From: Saururus chinensis
Taxonomy: Eukaryota > Streptophyta > Magnoliopsida > Piperales > Saururaceae
Direction: 5' to 3'
Length of the DNA: 64,000 bases
NCBI GenBank assembly: GCA_035235625.1
Contig: CP141141.1
Span: 5,012,968-5,076,967, forward strand
The number at the start of each line of letters is the position of its first letter. Positions within the stretch are counted from its first letter, which is position 1. The translations under genes were made by a program, and so were the position numbers. This document shows positions 1-11,319 of this stretch, piece by piece. Under the pieces are notes generated by a model. That model had not been told where the DNA came from. It was given only the letters and a program-made list of their open reading frames with translations, and ran no database searches.

Positions 1-104
1 TAAATGCTCCCACGGCCATAGCTATGTTATAAAATATGAACATATTAAATAAAATTAAATAATTATACATAAATATAAATATTTAAAGTTATAAATTCAT
101 TTAC

Positions 105-988
105 CTGAAGAAGGGTCAGACAGCCTGCAATCCCCGAAGTGATGGCCTGACATGCTTTCCCTAACTCTCGGTATAAAAATGCACGAGTGGCACCGCCCCA
201 TGAATACTCACCCGCCTTGTCGAAATCCTCAAGGAGGGAGAGATAGGCCACATGTACATGGCTACTCATCGTATCAGCAAATATCATCGCTCCAAGTAGA
301 TGTAAAAGATAGGCTCGTGCATGCTGCTCGATAACTATATCCGTAGCATCGGCTGGGAGCTCTCGAAACTCCTGTAAGAGCCATCAAAGGTTCACTCGAC
401 TATCATGCATAAATGTAGCAGGAGGAGCTCTACCAAGGAGTCTAACTAAAATATCACCATGAGCTCCTCCTGTCGTGCCCATCACCGCATGACCATCGAT
501 GCGAAGTCCAAATAGAACTGACACATCCATGAGAGTGATGGACATCTCTCCATATGGAAAATGGAACGTCTGCATCTCCCTCCTCCATCTCTCAACAAGA
601 GCCGTCAGTAAAGGCCGATTGAGACGGACGTATCTAAGATGAATAAAATGCCCAAATCCCGCTCGCTCAATATAGGGCAGCACACGATCATCCACTGGCC
701 AATGGCGGAGATACGTAAAGTGTTCGGTGCACTCAAGGCACCCAGGGTCCTATAATAAATTTATAATTTATAACCCATCATACTATATCGGCTAAAAAAA
801 TAAAAAAAATTTAAAAATAGTTATCATACCTCTCCTCTCCAAATAGCTGCCGACCTATGTGACTCCTGCTGTGAAAGTACAGAATCATCGATCGGCCTTG
901 GCCTGTAAGATCGATCTGCATGATCCATATGATCTACAGACGGAGAATTAAGATCACATCATTATTCAATAAGAACATATGCTCATAC
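105..988 (-). pseudogene. Plant mobile domain (PMD) exons, partial
   Basis: Two minus-strand exons, about 988-830 and 749-105, joined across an 80-bp GT-AG intron, encode a plant mobile domain of the MAIN/MAIL type, often labelled serine/threonine phosphatase 7 long form homologue. Recognisable blocks are a leader with DRSYRPRPIDDSV, then YIERAGFGHF, WRREMQTFHFPYGEMSITL, VSVLFGLRIDG, and, after an in-frame TGA at 384-386, RELPADATD, HARAYLLHLLGAMIFAD and SWGGATRAFLYRELGKAC. Reading frame is kept on both sides of the TGA, so that is one nonsense change. A donor site at 104 shows the domain continues beyond the window. It follows the transposase zinc knuckle on the same strand through a short intron (about 989-1028), so it was probably part of the same transcript. 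PMDs are known both as host silencing factors and as transposon passengers. Confidence 0.82.
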
Positions 989-1028
989 CTAAAATAAAGA
1001 GTAAATAAATAGATTAATTATATCTTTA

Positions 1029-3873
1029 CCAATCAACAGGAGAATTTTGACATGATTTACTATTGTGTCCACTTTGTTTACACCTCCCGCATTTATGTCC
1101 CCCTCTACCATCTCTCTCCATAGTTTTACGGTCCATTGTATTCCTAATGCGAATTGACCGTGGGCGACCGGGTTGCCTTGTTGCTATCGGAGGGTATAAC
1201 ACAAAAGGTATATATCCCTCTCCCAATACTCCCGACCACGAGGAGAATAAAATTCTGTGGAGTACACATTTTGATAAGTAGAAGATGTGTAAAATAGTGA
1301 TGCATGGATTGGCTCCCACCGCTTTGCCCACACGGCGATAAGGTGCGAGCAAGGATAACCATAAACATGAGGGATGTTACATGTACAAGTATGCATTCTT
1401 GCATTTACCATAACCTTCTAGCCACGAATAGACATCACTTCGTACTGACCGCTGTTAATCCGATTAACTATATACTCCCCAATTTTTCTTGTTTGCTCTC
1501 TCAATATAGCTTCCACTCTAGGAGTATACGGGCTGGTCATAGCAGAGGTAGCAGAAGATCGTTTAACAAAAAAATTTATGAGTTGATAAAAGATAGCTGA
1601 CATTAAAGCCTGCATGGGTAAACCTCGTGCCCCCTTTAAGACGCTATTTAAACTTTCAGCCATATTTGTAGTAGTCATGCCAAATGTCATAAAACCACCG
1701 TGAGCAAGGGACCACTGTGCAGGATGCAATTCTCCTCCTAAGAGGAGATGTTTTGCCCTAGGACTCTCTTGACCAATCAAGTCCATTTTAGCATCAAATT
1801 TTTCTACTGTGAGTGCACAAGCTGTTGCCCCAATCAAGTCTGTCAGTGTATCATTTTTGAACTCCTTAAAATTTGCTTTTATGTGACGGATGTAATAACG
1901 ATGGTGGTAATCTGGCTTTGTAAGAACCTCAGGCACGGCCTTCTGAAGCCCCTTATGTCAATCTGAAATAATGACGATGTTCGTCATGCCCATCAATACA
2001 TGATCCCTCAATTCCATTAGAAACCATTTCCAATTGTCTCCATCTTCCTTCCCGACAAGACCGAATGCAAGAGGAAATAACCCATTATTTCCATCTGTAG
2101 CCGTTGCAGCCATAAGAGCACCAGGGTATCTGCCATACAAGTGAGTGGCATCAACACCAATCACGGGGATGCAATGTCGAAACCCTGCTATAGACGGCCC
2201 AAATGCCCAAAATAATTGCTTAAATCTCCTACATATGGCACCATCTGCACGATGTACTTCATCAACCTCTAAGCGGTAGTAGGTGGCAGGATTCGCTTCT
2301 TGTACCGCCCTTAGGTACATTGGCAACAGTTTATACGATTCTACCCAATCTCCATAAATAGCCTTGATTGCCATATTCCTTGCTGCCCATGCTTTCTTAT
2401 AAGATATGTCAACATGATACTTCTCCTTCATTCTTTAAATAATATCCCCTGGTGTGAGAGTTAATTCGGCTTGGATAGCATGCATTATGACCTTCGAAAT
2501 AAATGAGGCACTGCATTGCCTATGATCTGTGCTAAGCTGGGCATCCGACATGTGTGGTCACCTTTGTACGTCTTCAATTTAAAGTACCCACCACCCCTTT
2601 TGATTGAGCTATGCACTCTCCAAGGGCAAGTGCTATCAATGCACTTCACTGTATACTTCGACGGATTTGTTCATACAACCTTGTATTTGACATGATTTTG
2701 AATGAAAAACTCCTGCAAGGTTGTAATGAATGTTTCTTTATTCTCAAACATGCGGCCAACATATAACTCATCTTCATTTTGTTGGTCCATATCCATTGTA
2801 GAATTAACTGCCGCATCTATCTCCTCATCTGTGATGTATGCATAAAGTGGCTCCACTTCACAGTACGACGGGTCGTCAACATCTACATTCATATCATTCC
2901 CAGCAATAGCATTTTCTACCGCATCATCCCCCTCGCCGTCAACCATCTGTTGAGCACTTTCTTCACCTCTAACCCCTTCTATATTCACGTCAGAATCTTT
3001 TTCGTTTACTTCGTCAATATTATCTTCACCTTCATTATCCTTATTTTCATTAATATCTTCACCGTAGACATATCCCCCCCTACATATAAACATCGCATAT
3101 GTATTAAATTTCATGAGCCTAAAAAAGTTGAATTCATTTATAAATATATATTTCACCTTTGATTAGATGGTCCAGCATCGGTATGACCAACATAAGTGTA
3201 GGGATAATGAAGGCCCATTGAACTTTGAGTTTCATACCATGCACCGCCTTGAGACATTTGAACACCAAATGGCTCGTATGCATGCATCGTGGACCTTCAA
3301 TATTACATACAAAATCTCAAAATTTAGCTAAACGTATTTTCATTAAAAGATAATAAGATTCAAAATGTATTCCCAACTAAATTAACCTTACCTCCAATTA
3401 GGTCCACTTCTACCGTAAATAGGGGCAGACGACCTATGACGTTCATTTGAAGCTATAGTCATAGATAAATTTCCTTCTTCTTCGTTGTCAACCGACATTT
3501 GTATATGACTTTTATTGTTCACATTTCTATCCGAGCTCCTGTGTGAGCTTCTGTGAGAGCTCCTATGTGAACTACTTCGCCCTTCACTAATCACTCGGGC
3601 CTCTTTTTTGATAAATAACTTGAAAGAAATTTTGTCACATGAGTGGTGAAACATAAAAGCCATTGATGTATCATCATTTATGCACATTAGTATCATTCTC
3701 GATCCATAGGACGGAATATTACATTTGATAGTAATTTTCCATCTTCTTTGATCCAACCCAACCTTGCTTGCTACATGCATCTCAAATTCATCAAATGTAG
3801 ACGGTTTCTTAATTAATAATCCTTCTATGCGTCCGTCATAGTTAATTATAAAACTAACCATTTCTTCTGTCAT
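1029..3873 (-). pseudogene. MuDR-type transposase pseudogene
   Basis: Remains of a MULE transposase, the nuclear enzyme that cuts and pastes the element. In order on the minus strand: a PB1-like N-terminal exon (3392-3873, with a short Ser-His-Arg repeat at its end), a small exon (about 3157-3295), an acidic linker (from about 3079), a zinc-cluster DNA-binding region with CX4C and HTC motifs (about 2550-2700), the DDE core with the first Asp in a VIGVDATHL motif (about 2140) and the second in NIVIISD (1961), a SWIM-type CXC...CXH motif (about 1300-1400), and a CX2CX4HX4C zinc knuckle near 1050. In-frame stops stand at 2671, 2435, 1958 and 1418, and small frameshifts near 2539 (about 1 nt lost) and 1210 (about 2 nt gained). 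It cannot make an active enzyme. Family assignment is firm; exon edges are inferred from GT/AG sites. Confidence 0.88.
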
Positions 3874-4917
3874 TTCTATTCAATTAATTCATAAATAATA
3901 AATTAAATTAATATTAGATTAAGCAAACTAATACTAACATCTACCCTAATCAACATATTTTCAAAACATATACGCATAGAAACTAATAGATTTACCAAGT
4001 ACATATGCATATCACGAAGACTTTATATTAATGAGCAAATTTCCTAATCAATAAAATTACACAATTGATGCGATCATACATGCAATGTCACAAACCATAT
4101 AAGCCGTAAAAAAAGCACTAATGTCACTCGACATAAAATACTCATTTTTAACTAAAGGGATCATGAAGTTCCTATTCTGCTTGAATATGAGTATGGAAAG
4201 GAAAAAGGTGAGTCAAACGCTTCCTTTTAGTCTTTTGATGTTGTACCACAATAATTAGAAGTATCAATTATTTACTTTGGTATGACCAGAGTAAAAGAGC
4301 TTCTTATGAGGCTCCTAATGCCTCATGAAACATGTGATTGAAGAAATTTTAAGTCAGCGTTGTTAAAGGAGAGGAGGTAAGCCTCAAAGGGCTCTACCTT
4401 TATTTGAAATGATGTGGCATGATATTGGCGTTCGCAAGAGTAATAAAGCTTAGATAACAAGTTTATAAAATAGTACAACAAAATAAAAGGAGAAAGATGG
4501 CGATGGAAACTAGTCATTTAAAAAAATTTGTGTCGATCCCTATAATTAAAAAATACTTCTAATTATAAGTAATTAGCAAAAAAAGTTAAAAACATTATTT
4601 TTTCCGCAAATAATGTCTCACTTCCCTTATCTTTATTTTTTACCTTTTTTTATGATCAATGGTGTACATACTAGTACACATTAGCATCAGTGACATTTAA
4701 GTAACAACCCAAAACTTCCTAACAAATTTAAATCACCAGCAAAAAAAATTATTTTTAAAAACTAACATAACACAAGAAAATCACTAAAATCTAATAAGGA
4801 AGATCACTAAAATCACTAAAATCTAACATAATACTAACATTACAGAACATTACAAAATTCCCTAACTAGATTAAATGTATCAAATTTTTATATTTAAAAT
4901 AGGGCAAAGCAAGCATA
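3874..4917. other. AT-rich region, no gene recognised
   Basis: About 1 kb upstream of the MULE first exon. Only short chance reading frames are visible and none resembles a known protein. It is probably the 5' non-coding part of the element. Confidence 0.4.
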
Positions 4918-5137
4918 CCTAAATCGGCTTGGTAACGAGGCGGAACTCAAAATAGAAGTCAAACTTGGAAGAGCGGACGAAATCAAGGCTAGGGCGAACT
5001 CAATGAAAGCTGGGCGGATTCAAATCAAGAAGGCGGACAAGATCGCGGCGGAGCGAAAAAATTTGTCGCGGCAGCAGAGCGAACTGGCAAGACGGAGAAA
5101 ATGCCGAACGGAGCGCTGGCGGGTTCTGTCAAGAGCG

Positions 5138-5275
5138 CGATTTCGTCCTTTAAATGGACAAAATCGACTTAGAAGGACGAAATCGGGTCAAGTGTTTTAA
5201 AACCTGACCCGGTATCATCCTTTAGAATGACGAAATCAGCTTAAACCTGATTTCGTCCTTCTAAAAGACGAAATC
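5138..5275. repeat. Cluster of inverted TTTCGTC / GACGAAA hairpin motifs
   Basis: The heptamer TTTCGTC and its complement GACGAAA alternate several times in 140 bp, for example at about 5142, 5179, 5231, 5255 and 5269, spaced so that neighbouring pairs form small hairpins. GGGTCA and TGACCC at about 5187 and 5206 make another pair. The design resembles subterminal repeats of a DNA transposon. Confidence 0.55.
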
Positions 5276-5330
5276 GCTAAAAAAAATTTAAAAAAAAAGT
5301 CACGCTGGCGCCTACGTGGCAGAAATGAAC

Positions 5331-5360
5331 ACCATTTTGGGAATTATTTCCCAAAATGGT
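5331..5360. repeat. Perfect 13-bp inverted repeat
   Basis: ACCATTTTGGGAA at 5331-5343 and its exact complement at 5348-5360, separated by 4 bp. It lies just outside the hairpin cluster that may mark the MULE 5' end. Confidence 0.85.
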
Positions 5361-6683
5361 TTAAAATGGTAAATAATTTTTTTTAAATATTATTTATATA
5401 ATTTTCCCTAAAATTAACATAATGTAAAAAGCATGGCCCTTATCATGTCAACAACCAATATTAGGTTGATATGTGATAACTATATAAAAGAATCTAAATA
5501 AGGAATTTTACTAAAATACATTTAAACCACATACTAATTTAAACTTGTATTAGATGGGGGTTATATAGGAAATGTGAAGGGTAAAGGATTTTTTAAATTG
5601 TTATATTGAGGGTTATTTGGATGCATCTTTGGCAAAGAAATAAAAGCTCATTTTAATGATTTTTCACTTTAAAAAAATTAAAATGTGATCAAGTTTGGAT
5701 GTATTTTTCTGATGATTTTGAAAAGAAATGTGAATTTAAAATGACTTTTGCTTTTTGGTGTAAAATGAAAAAAAAAACCCTAAAATTTGTGGCAGTAAAT
5801 GATTGAGAGATGAGGGTGAATATGACTTTTTAATGCCATTAAAATTAAAAGGTCTTTTCTCATAAAACTTTTACAAGAATAGGGATTCCAGGAGAAATAA
5901 TTTTTTGAGTCAATTTAAAGAATAGTGATATCAAGTGTCCTTCGATGTCATTTTATTTTTCAACTCGAGATAACTTATCAAAACTCATTATTAGTTTAAA
6001 GCTCATTTAAGAGGCTTAAAAACCACTTACATTTAAAAGATGAGTGAAATAAAAAATGAATGGAAAAAAAGATGGGTAAAATGATAATTCTTTCATCACT
6101 GAACTTGCTTTATGTAGTCGCCCTATAAATTAAATAATTAATATTATATAAATTATTTTTTTAAAAATGAGACAATTAATATAGGACAAAGAGAGCATTA
6201 TTTTCTCTGAATCGAAAAAACCATCAATCATTGCCCTAAATCCAAGATGACTAAGAACACTTCACCACAACTCCATTTCCCATTGGCTTAGCTAGGATTT
6301 TGGGTGAGCTGGTGCTACACCAAGCTGAAAGATACGACAACGAAGGACAATAGGGAAAAACACACAGACCGGTACATGCTTGTGGAAATTTGTTAAATGA
6401 CTTTATTCTCGCTAGCTTTGGCATTCCCTATTGCACATGAAATTTATTCACTATGTTGCTGGAAGACAAGATGTTTGGTCCGATGCATGAGATTGAATAA
6501 TCATTTGTCCCAGGTCATTGCACTACGATAGTGATTGAAATTCATGGTTGTTTACAAATCAAGCACTAGAGGATTATGAAAAGAAAGAAAAAACAGATAT
6601 TTACGTAAGACAGTTGGAAAGCACATCTCTGCAAACATTTTCTACTAATTACCGGTTTGAGCTTTGCCTACCACTTGAAGTGT
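5361..6683. other. AT-rich spacer, nothing recognised
   Basis: I see no conserved protein, RNA gene or bounded element here. Runs with Stowaway-like wording (for example near 6170-6200) suggest old MITE fragments without clear ends. Confidence 0.4.
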
Positions 6684-6691
6684 ATTACACT

Positions 6692-7384
6692 CATTGAAGG
6701 TCGTATCGATACGTATGAGGGTATCGATGATTATAGATGCGGGTACACATCGATGATACGCTTGGTATGCGCCGAAACGGGCATAAACCCTTTTATAAAT
6801 ATAAAAAAATATTATAACTAAATAGTATATCATTATAATACTTCTTTTAGAGTATAATAAGACTATATAATACCGTATTAACCGATACAGGTATTCTAAA
6901 ATTAATTCATCCATAACCATATACTATTATGTTCTCCGTCCCATATTAATATTGATTATTCTTTCCTATAATTAATGCTTTAAAATTAATTTATTTTAAA
7001 ATAAATAATATGCTTAATATGAGTCTAAATTACATGTTTAAATAAATATATATTTGTGGAGCACTATATGTAAAAAAAAGTATGGACCTACCCATATTAA
7101 TCTCATATAATTTTAAAAATAATATTTTTAATATAATTAAAACTTAAATTTTTAAAGAAGTTGGGTTTGAATTGTATTTTTATTTTTTAAAAAAAATTAA
7201 AAAAAATTTTAAAAAAAATATTTTTTTAATTAAAAAAATATTTTTTAAATATAATATCGATATGTATCGATACGGTACGGCTGATACGTATTAATAAATG
7301 GTGTGGGGGGCATATCGCCCCTCATACCGTATTGATATCGACTGATACGGGTATATATCGACCGATATAGACCGTCCTTCCGTG
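6692..7384. mobile_element. hAT-like non-autonomous element, copy A
   Basis: A 693-bp element rich in the words TATCGATACG and GATACGGG at both ends. The ends are imperfect inverted repeats (left CATTGAAGGTCGTAT, right ending GACCGTCCTTCCGTG). The flanks carry an 8-bp near-duplication, ATTACACT at 6684-6691 and ATTACACC at 7385-7392. A second copy with the same order lies at 56923-57673. Eight-base duplications and short terminal repeats fit hAT; a Mutator MITE is possible. No transposase is encoded. The AT-rich middle contains Stowaway-like wording near 6950. Confidence 0.8.
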
Positions 7385-7392
7385 ATTACACC

Positions 7393-8270
7393 AAGCATCA
7401 AGTACAGGGTAATGGTTGGTATAATTGCATTCTTATATGTAATTGGCGGACAAATTAAAATCTTAAGATTGGAAACAGTTTACATTACAAGTTGATAAGC
7501 TACCATATACCCCGCTCATAGTAACAATTTTTGTGAAACTTTCACAAAATTTTGTTATTTTTGACGTTGTGAGGGTAAACCGCACAGTGGCGAAATTTCG
7601 AAGCTTTCTGCAATTTTTTGCATCAACGAAATTTTGGCGCAATTTTATTGATTTAACTCTTTTTCGCTTTTATTTTGGTTGGACTGGTAATGCCTGTCAT
7701 CTTCTGCACTGTCCCCATTCCCTTCTACTTGGACTCGTAGCTTTTTGAAAAGTCAATCCGTCAACTTGGACGTGATGTGTGGCCTAATGGGGCATCTAGT
7801 ACACAACACTAATTTCTTATTATGCTTTTGGGCTTATCTAAATATTAAAATCCTTTTTTTTATATTATTTTTTAGCAATATTAAAACCTTTCCTAATTTT
7901 TTTCCAAAACAAACCTGATATGATCTTTACCAAAATAAATAAAAAAGGAAACATTGTGCCTATGGGTATCTTCCCTCTACCTCTTCCACTGTCACATAGG
8001 GATATTCTCACAACAAAAATATATGCAAAAATTGACACAAGAAATAGTGATATTCCCATAACAAAAACTCACACAATAATTTTGATTAGACTTCACAAAT
8101 AGATCCTACACAAAATTCACATAGGCTCACTTGTCTAGACTAATCAAAACTCATATATAATTTTTTAATATGAGTTTTTTATGTTAAAATATAATTTTCC
8201 TCTTGGATTTGGCTGGGATCAAATTTGCACATAGTGAGTTGTTGGAAGAGTGGTAAGGTTTCTTATGCTC
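7393..8270. other. AT-rich spacer with one long palindrome
   Basis: No gene recognised. It holds an imperfect palindrome at about 7520-7559 built around TTTTGTGAAA-C-TTTCACAAAA. Confidence 0.5.
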
Positions 8271-8277
8271 AAAGGGA

Positions 8278-8395
8278 ATAGTTTGTCGTCTCGACAAGAT
8301 CTCGGGTCTCATAAGCCTTTGCCAAAATTTGAAATTATATAAATATAATTTACAATGTCTCGACAAGATCTCGCTAAAAATTATGAGAATTTAAC
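8278..8395. mobile_element. Relic of a hAT end related to the 39165-47013 element
   Basis: AGTTTGTCGTCTCGACAAGATCTCG at about 8280 and CTCGACAAGATCTCGC near 8360 repeat the terminal and subterminal wording of the large hAT at 39165-47013, whose right end read on the minus strand begins CGTGGTTTGTCGTCTC. No second end or target duplication was found, so this is a fragment. Confidence 0.5.
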
Positions 8396-8847
8396 GAGTT
8401 CATGATGATATGACCAAGATCGCAATAAACATAACAAGATAGGAGACAAAAGAGACATTAATATATCATTAAATTTTTATATAGTCAACTTGTCATTTTA
8501 TTTCATTAAATTTACTCGTGCTTAGATCTTGTATCTTAATAGGTTTTCTTAATAAATATTAATTGTGTTTACTTTCATTTTATATCATCATTAGATATTG
8601 ATATTATACTTATTTTATATAATTTATACTATATAATAAATTTATAACTATTTAATATTAATTTTTATGTTTATAAATGATGTGTAGTTAGATTGTCAAA
8701 TATATGTAACTTACATAATTGAGATTGTTTTAGATAATCTCTTCCGGATCTCACCCAGTTCTTCTGGAGCAACCATTAGCAAATGCCCCACCCTGCCTAT
8801 ATTTTCGCATCTTCTGGTCACTAAAAAAATATCCTCTTCCACATCCT

Positions 8848-9180
8848 CTTTCTTCACACAAAGTCCCCATCTGACTTAATAGTCTACCATGGAATGAGTC
8901 CACATTAGCACTAATGTGCACTAGCGTGCGTGTCATCGATTTTGAAATCCTACACTTCCCAGCCATTCCTTACACTCAGTTTACAATTAAAGCATAGCAT
9001 AGAAAACGCTTCCTATTGAAGCCACCAAATTTGGTCTAATTTGGCATGTGGACTCCTTTCATGGTAGTCTGCTAAGTCCAATGGGGACTTTGTGTGAAGA
9101 GAGAGACTGGGAAATCTAACACTTCCCATCCATTCCTTATGCTCAACTCACGTTGAAGAGGGAGCATGAAAAATGCTTCC
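8848..9180. repeat. Interleaved inverted and direct repeats
   Basis: A segment of about 57 bp around CACACAAAGTCCCCATCTGA (8848-8906) recurs inverted at about 9045-9104. A separate segment of about 62 bp beginning ACACTTCCCA (about 8950-9011) recurs in direct orientation at about 9119-9180, ending both times in GCTTCC. No coding signal. Confidence 0.75.
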
Positions 9181-9208
9181 ATGTGGTGTGACACTAGTAC
9201 CCTGCAAT

Positions 9209-10414
9209 CAGGGACGGATCTACCTTATGGCCTTGGGGGTCAAATGACCCCCATGGCTTTGGAATTTTAACGATACCCTCCCTCATTATCCCACTTAGGC
9301 TTGACGAAGAAAAGAAATGGGATACTTACAGACCTCCATCTCAAAACTCACTTATATGAAAGTTTACCTTCCAACCCGACCCTACCCTTATAAAAATAGA
9401 AAAGACTTTAAAACAAGTTCAAACCCAATGTCTTTGACATCAAAAATCATTAATTACTGCTCTCTCCAGTTCTTTAAAGTCCAAGCTCTCCCTGGCACTC
9501 TCCTCTTTGATTGCTCTTCAACTCATTGTCCTTAAAGAACAATATGCTATACAACTTAACAAATTTGACTTCATATGTTCAATTGGTTTACTTTTTATGT
9601 TTTTGGTTCAATTCTACTCGCTCAATTTCATCCTCCTTTGATCTTCACATAATAAAACGAATAATCAAGTACCACCCTTAATTGGGCCTCCTTCATTGAC
9701 ATATAATTCGAATAAGAAAAATAGATGAAATTTTTTAATGTTTAAAAACTAAATAAATAGAAGTAAAAGAACAATTTTTAAACAGAGTTACCATATCATT
9801 ATGATCAGTCCTTTAATCATCTTAGTGATTATCATTATAATTTTAAAAAAATAGTAGACACCGGTAAAAAAGCAATTGTCAAATAAAGTCCACAATTCAC
9901 CGTGCAACCTCAAGTTTTAGACAAAAAGCAACTAAAAATTTCTCAAATGGAGTCATAGCATGATCTGTGTTTCATTAGCCTCAAACAAAGCTCTATGTGA
10001 TTTAGCTTCTTAAGTGAAATTCATCTTGCATCATAGAAACTACTTCTGGATCATCATAGATATGTATAATAAAAGGTGACAAATCATATTTAAAAGCAAA
10101 ACAAAACATAAAAGTCAGGTAAATCCGAAACACATCATTTCCAAATTAAATACGATAAATTTATAATAAAAAAATTATCCACTTACTAATACTCGTCTAC
10201 CTAAAATAAGAGCAATGTATTTTTAGCATTTAAATGCGTGAATTTTAGAAAGTTTAAAGCTTCGTTATCTTATGACCTAAATACTAAAAACTTCATTATC
10301 TTATGAATTTTTCTAAACATTTTACTTCAAGCCTAGTTAATTTATTATCGAGAAAAAAATTAAAGCTTAATTATTTTCTGACCCCCTTCACCAAAAATTC
10401 TGTATCCGCCTCTG
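9209..10414. mobile_element. Non-autonomous hAT element, 1206 bp, perfect 8-bp TSD
   Basis: The ends are CAGGGACGGAT on the left and, read inward from the right, CAGAGGCGGAT, typical of plant hAT termini. The target duplication CCTGCAAT is exact at 9201-9208 and 10415-10422. Both subterminal regions carry a GGGGGTCA block (near 9235 and, inverted, near 10380). No transposase is visible inside. It sits about 230 bp downstream of the POP5 stop codon. Confidence 0.9.
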
Positions 10415-10650
10415 CCTGCAATTAAACAACTTGTTGCGCACCCGCAAAAGCGCTATTGTTAAGACTGGTCAAAACCTAACCCGGGCTGAAAACTAAAAGA
10501 AAAACTGAGAATTACAAAATGACGATTAATTAGTTGCTTAAAATGAAAATTAAATTTACAGGTGACTGCTGAACCAATCAAACGAACGTCAACAAGACCA
10601 AAACCTCAGGTCGCTAAAAAAAATAAGTTACATTTCGTTGAAATGTTGCC

Positions 10651-11310
10651 TCAGTGCTCCAAAACTCTTATTTTATCAAAACAGTTTTGTACTTCATTTG
10701 TCACTTCAGGAGCAAGTCGATCACCTACAATCAATTTATAATGTTCAAATTTGGCCTCATCGCACTTTAAGGCTGCATCTTTACATGCTTTAATGCTCCC
10801 TAACAAAAGAAAATGTGAAACTATTAGATTTCGCCCCCCAGAATTTATAAGAGGCATTTGAGAAGTATGGATGTTGAAAAAACACTAACCACTCAAATCC
10901 AACAAATTGAAAACTACAGGACAGTCTCCGATAATTCTGACCATAGTGATTGCGGACCAAATTTTTTGGTAGTCCTCCCGTGAAACTCTAATAACACAAA
11001 GCTTGGTGACAGGATTTACGTACTTAACTGTATATCCAACGTGTAGAAAAGTTGAAGACATAAGCCAGTGCAAATATAATCCCCTTAAAACAAAGATACA
11101 ACAGAACATAACAAAAGCATTTTCGCACTTACCCTGGAATGACATGAGCGACAAAGCTAGACCACATTCCCCAAAATTTGTCAAGATGCTATCTTTAATT
11201 GACTTCGTTATATTGAATTGGCTAAGCCTGATAGGATCATCTCTGGCTAGGTCCCTGTTTGGATCTAAATAAATCTCCATGACCAAATATCTGTTCTTAA
11301 AAGCCACCAT
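10651..11310 (-). CDS. POP5: RNase P/MRP subunit POP5 (three coding exons)
   Basis: Small conserved protein subunit of the ribonucleoproteins RNase P, which trims tRNA 5' leaders, and RNase MRP, which acts in rRNA processing; nuclear and nucleolar. Coding exons are 11310-11133, 11027-10890 and 10799-10651, with GTAAGT/CAG and GTTAGT/TAG introns. The joined length is 465 nt, giving 154 codons and a stop, close to the usual length of about 150. Hallmarks of the Rpp14/Pop5 family are the N-terminal FKNRYLVMEIYLDP, NFGECGLALS, the central KYVNPVTKLCVIRVSR, WSAITMVRIIG and CPVVFNLLDLSGSIKACKD, and the C-terminal QNCFDKIRVLEH. The start ATG is preceded by a splice acceptor 10 nt upstream, so the 5' leader is split. 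No stop or frameshift was found; it is the only gene in the window that looks functional. Confidence 0.92.
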
Positions 11311-11319
11311 CTTCTTTCA

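Larger units (their letters stand above)
1..5275 (-). mobile_element. Mutator-like element (MULE) with fused plant mobile domain, degraded, cut by window edge
   Basis: A class II DNA transposon read on the minus strand. Its transposase pseudogene lies at 1029-3873 and a plant mobile domain follows at 105-988 and continues off the left edge. The 5' limit is uncertain. I place it provisionally at the cluster of short inverted TTTCGTC motifs at about 5138-5275, because such structured sequence is common at transposon ends. The matching terminal repeat would lie outside the window, so neither terminal repeats nor target duplication can be shown. About 1 kb of AT-rich sequence between 3874 and 4920 has no coding signal and is probably the element's 5' non-coding region. 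Confidence 0.6.

Noticed and set aside
2779..3162. Plus-strand 127-codon frame
   Set aside because: It is the antisense of the acidic linker of the MULE transposase.
11003..11272. Plus-strand 89-codon frame
   Set aside because: Antisense to POP5 exons 1 and 2.
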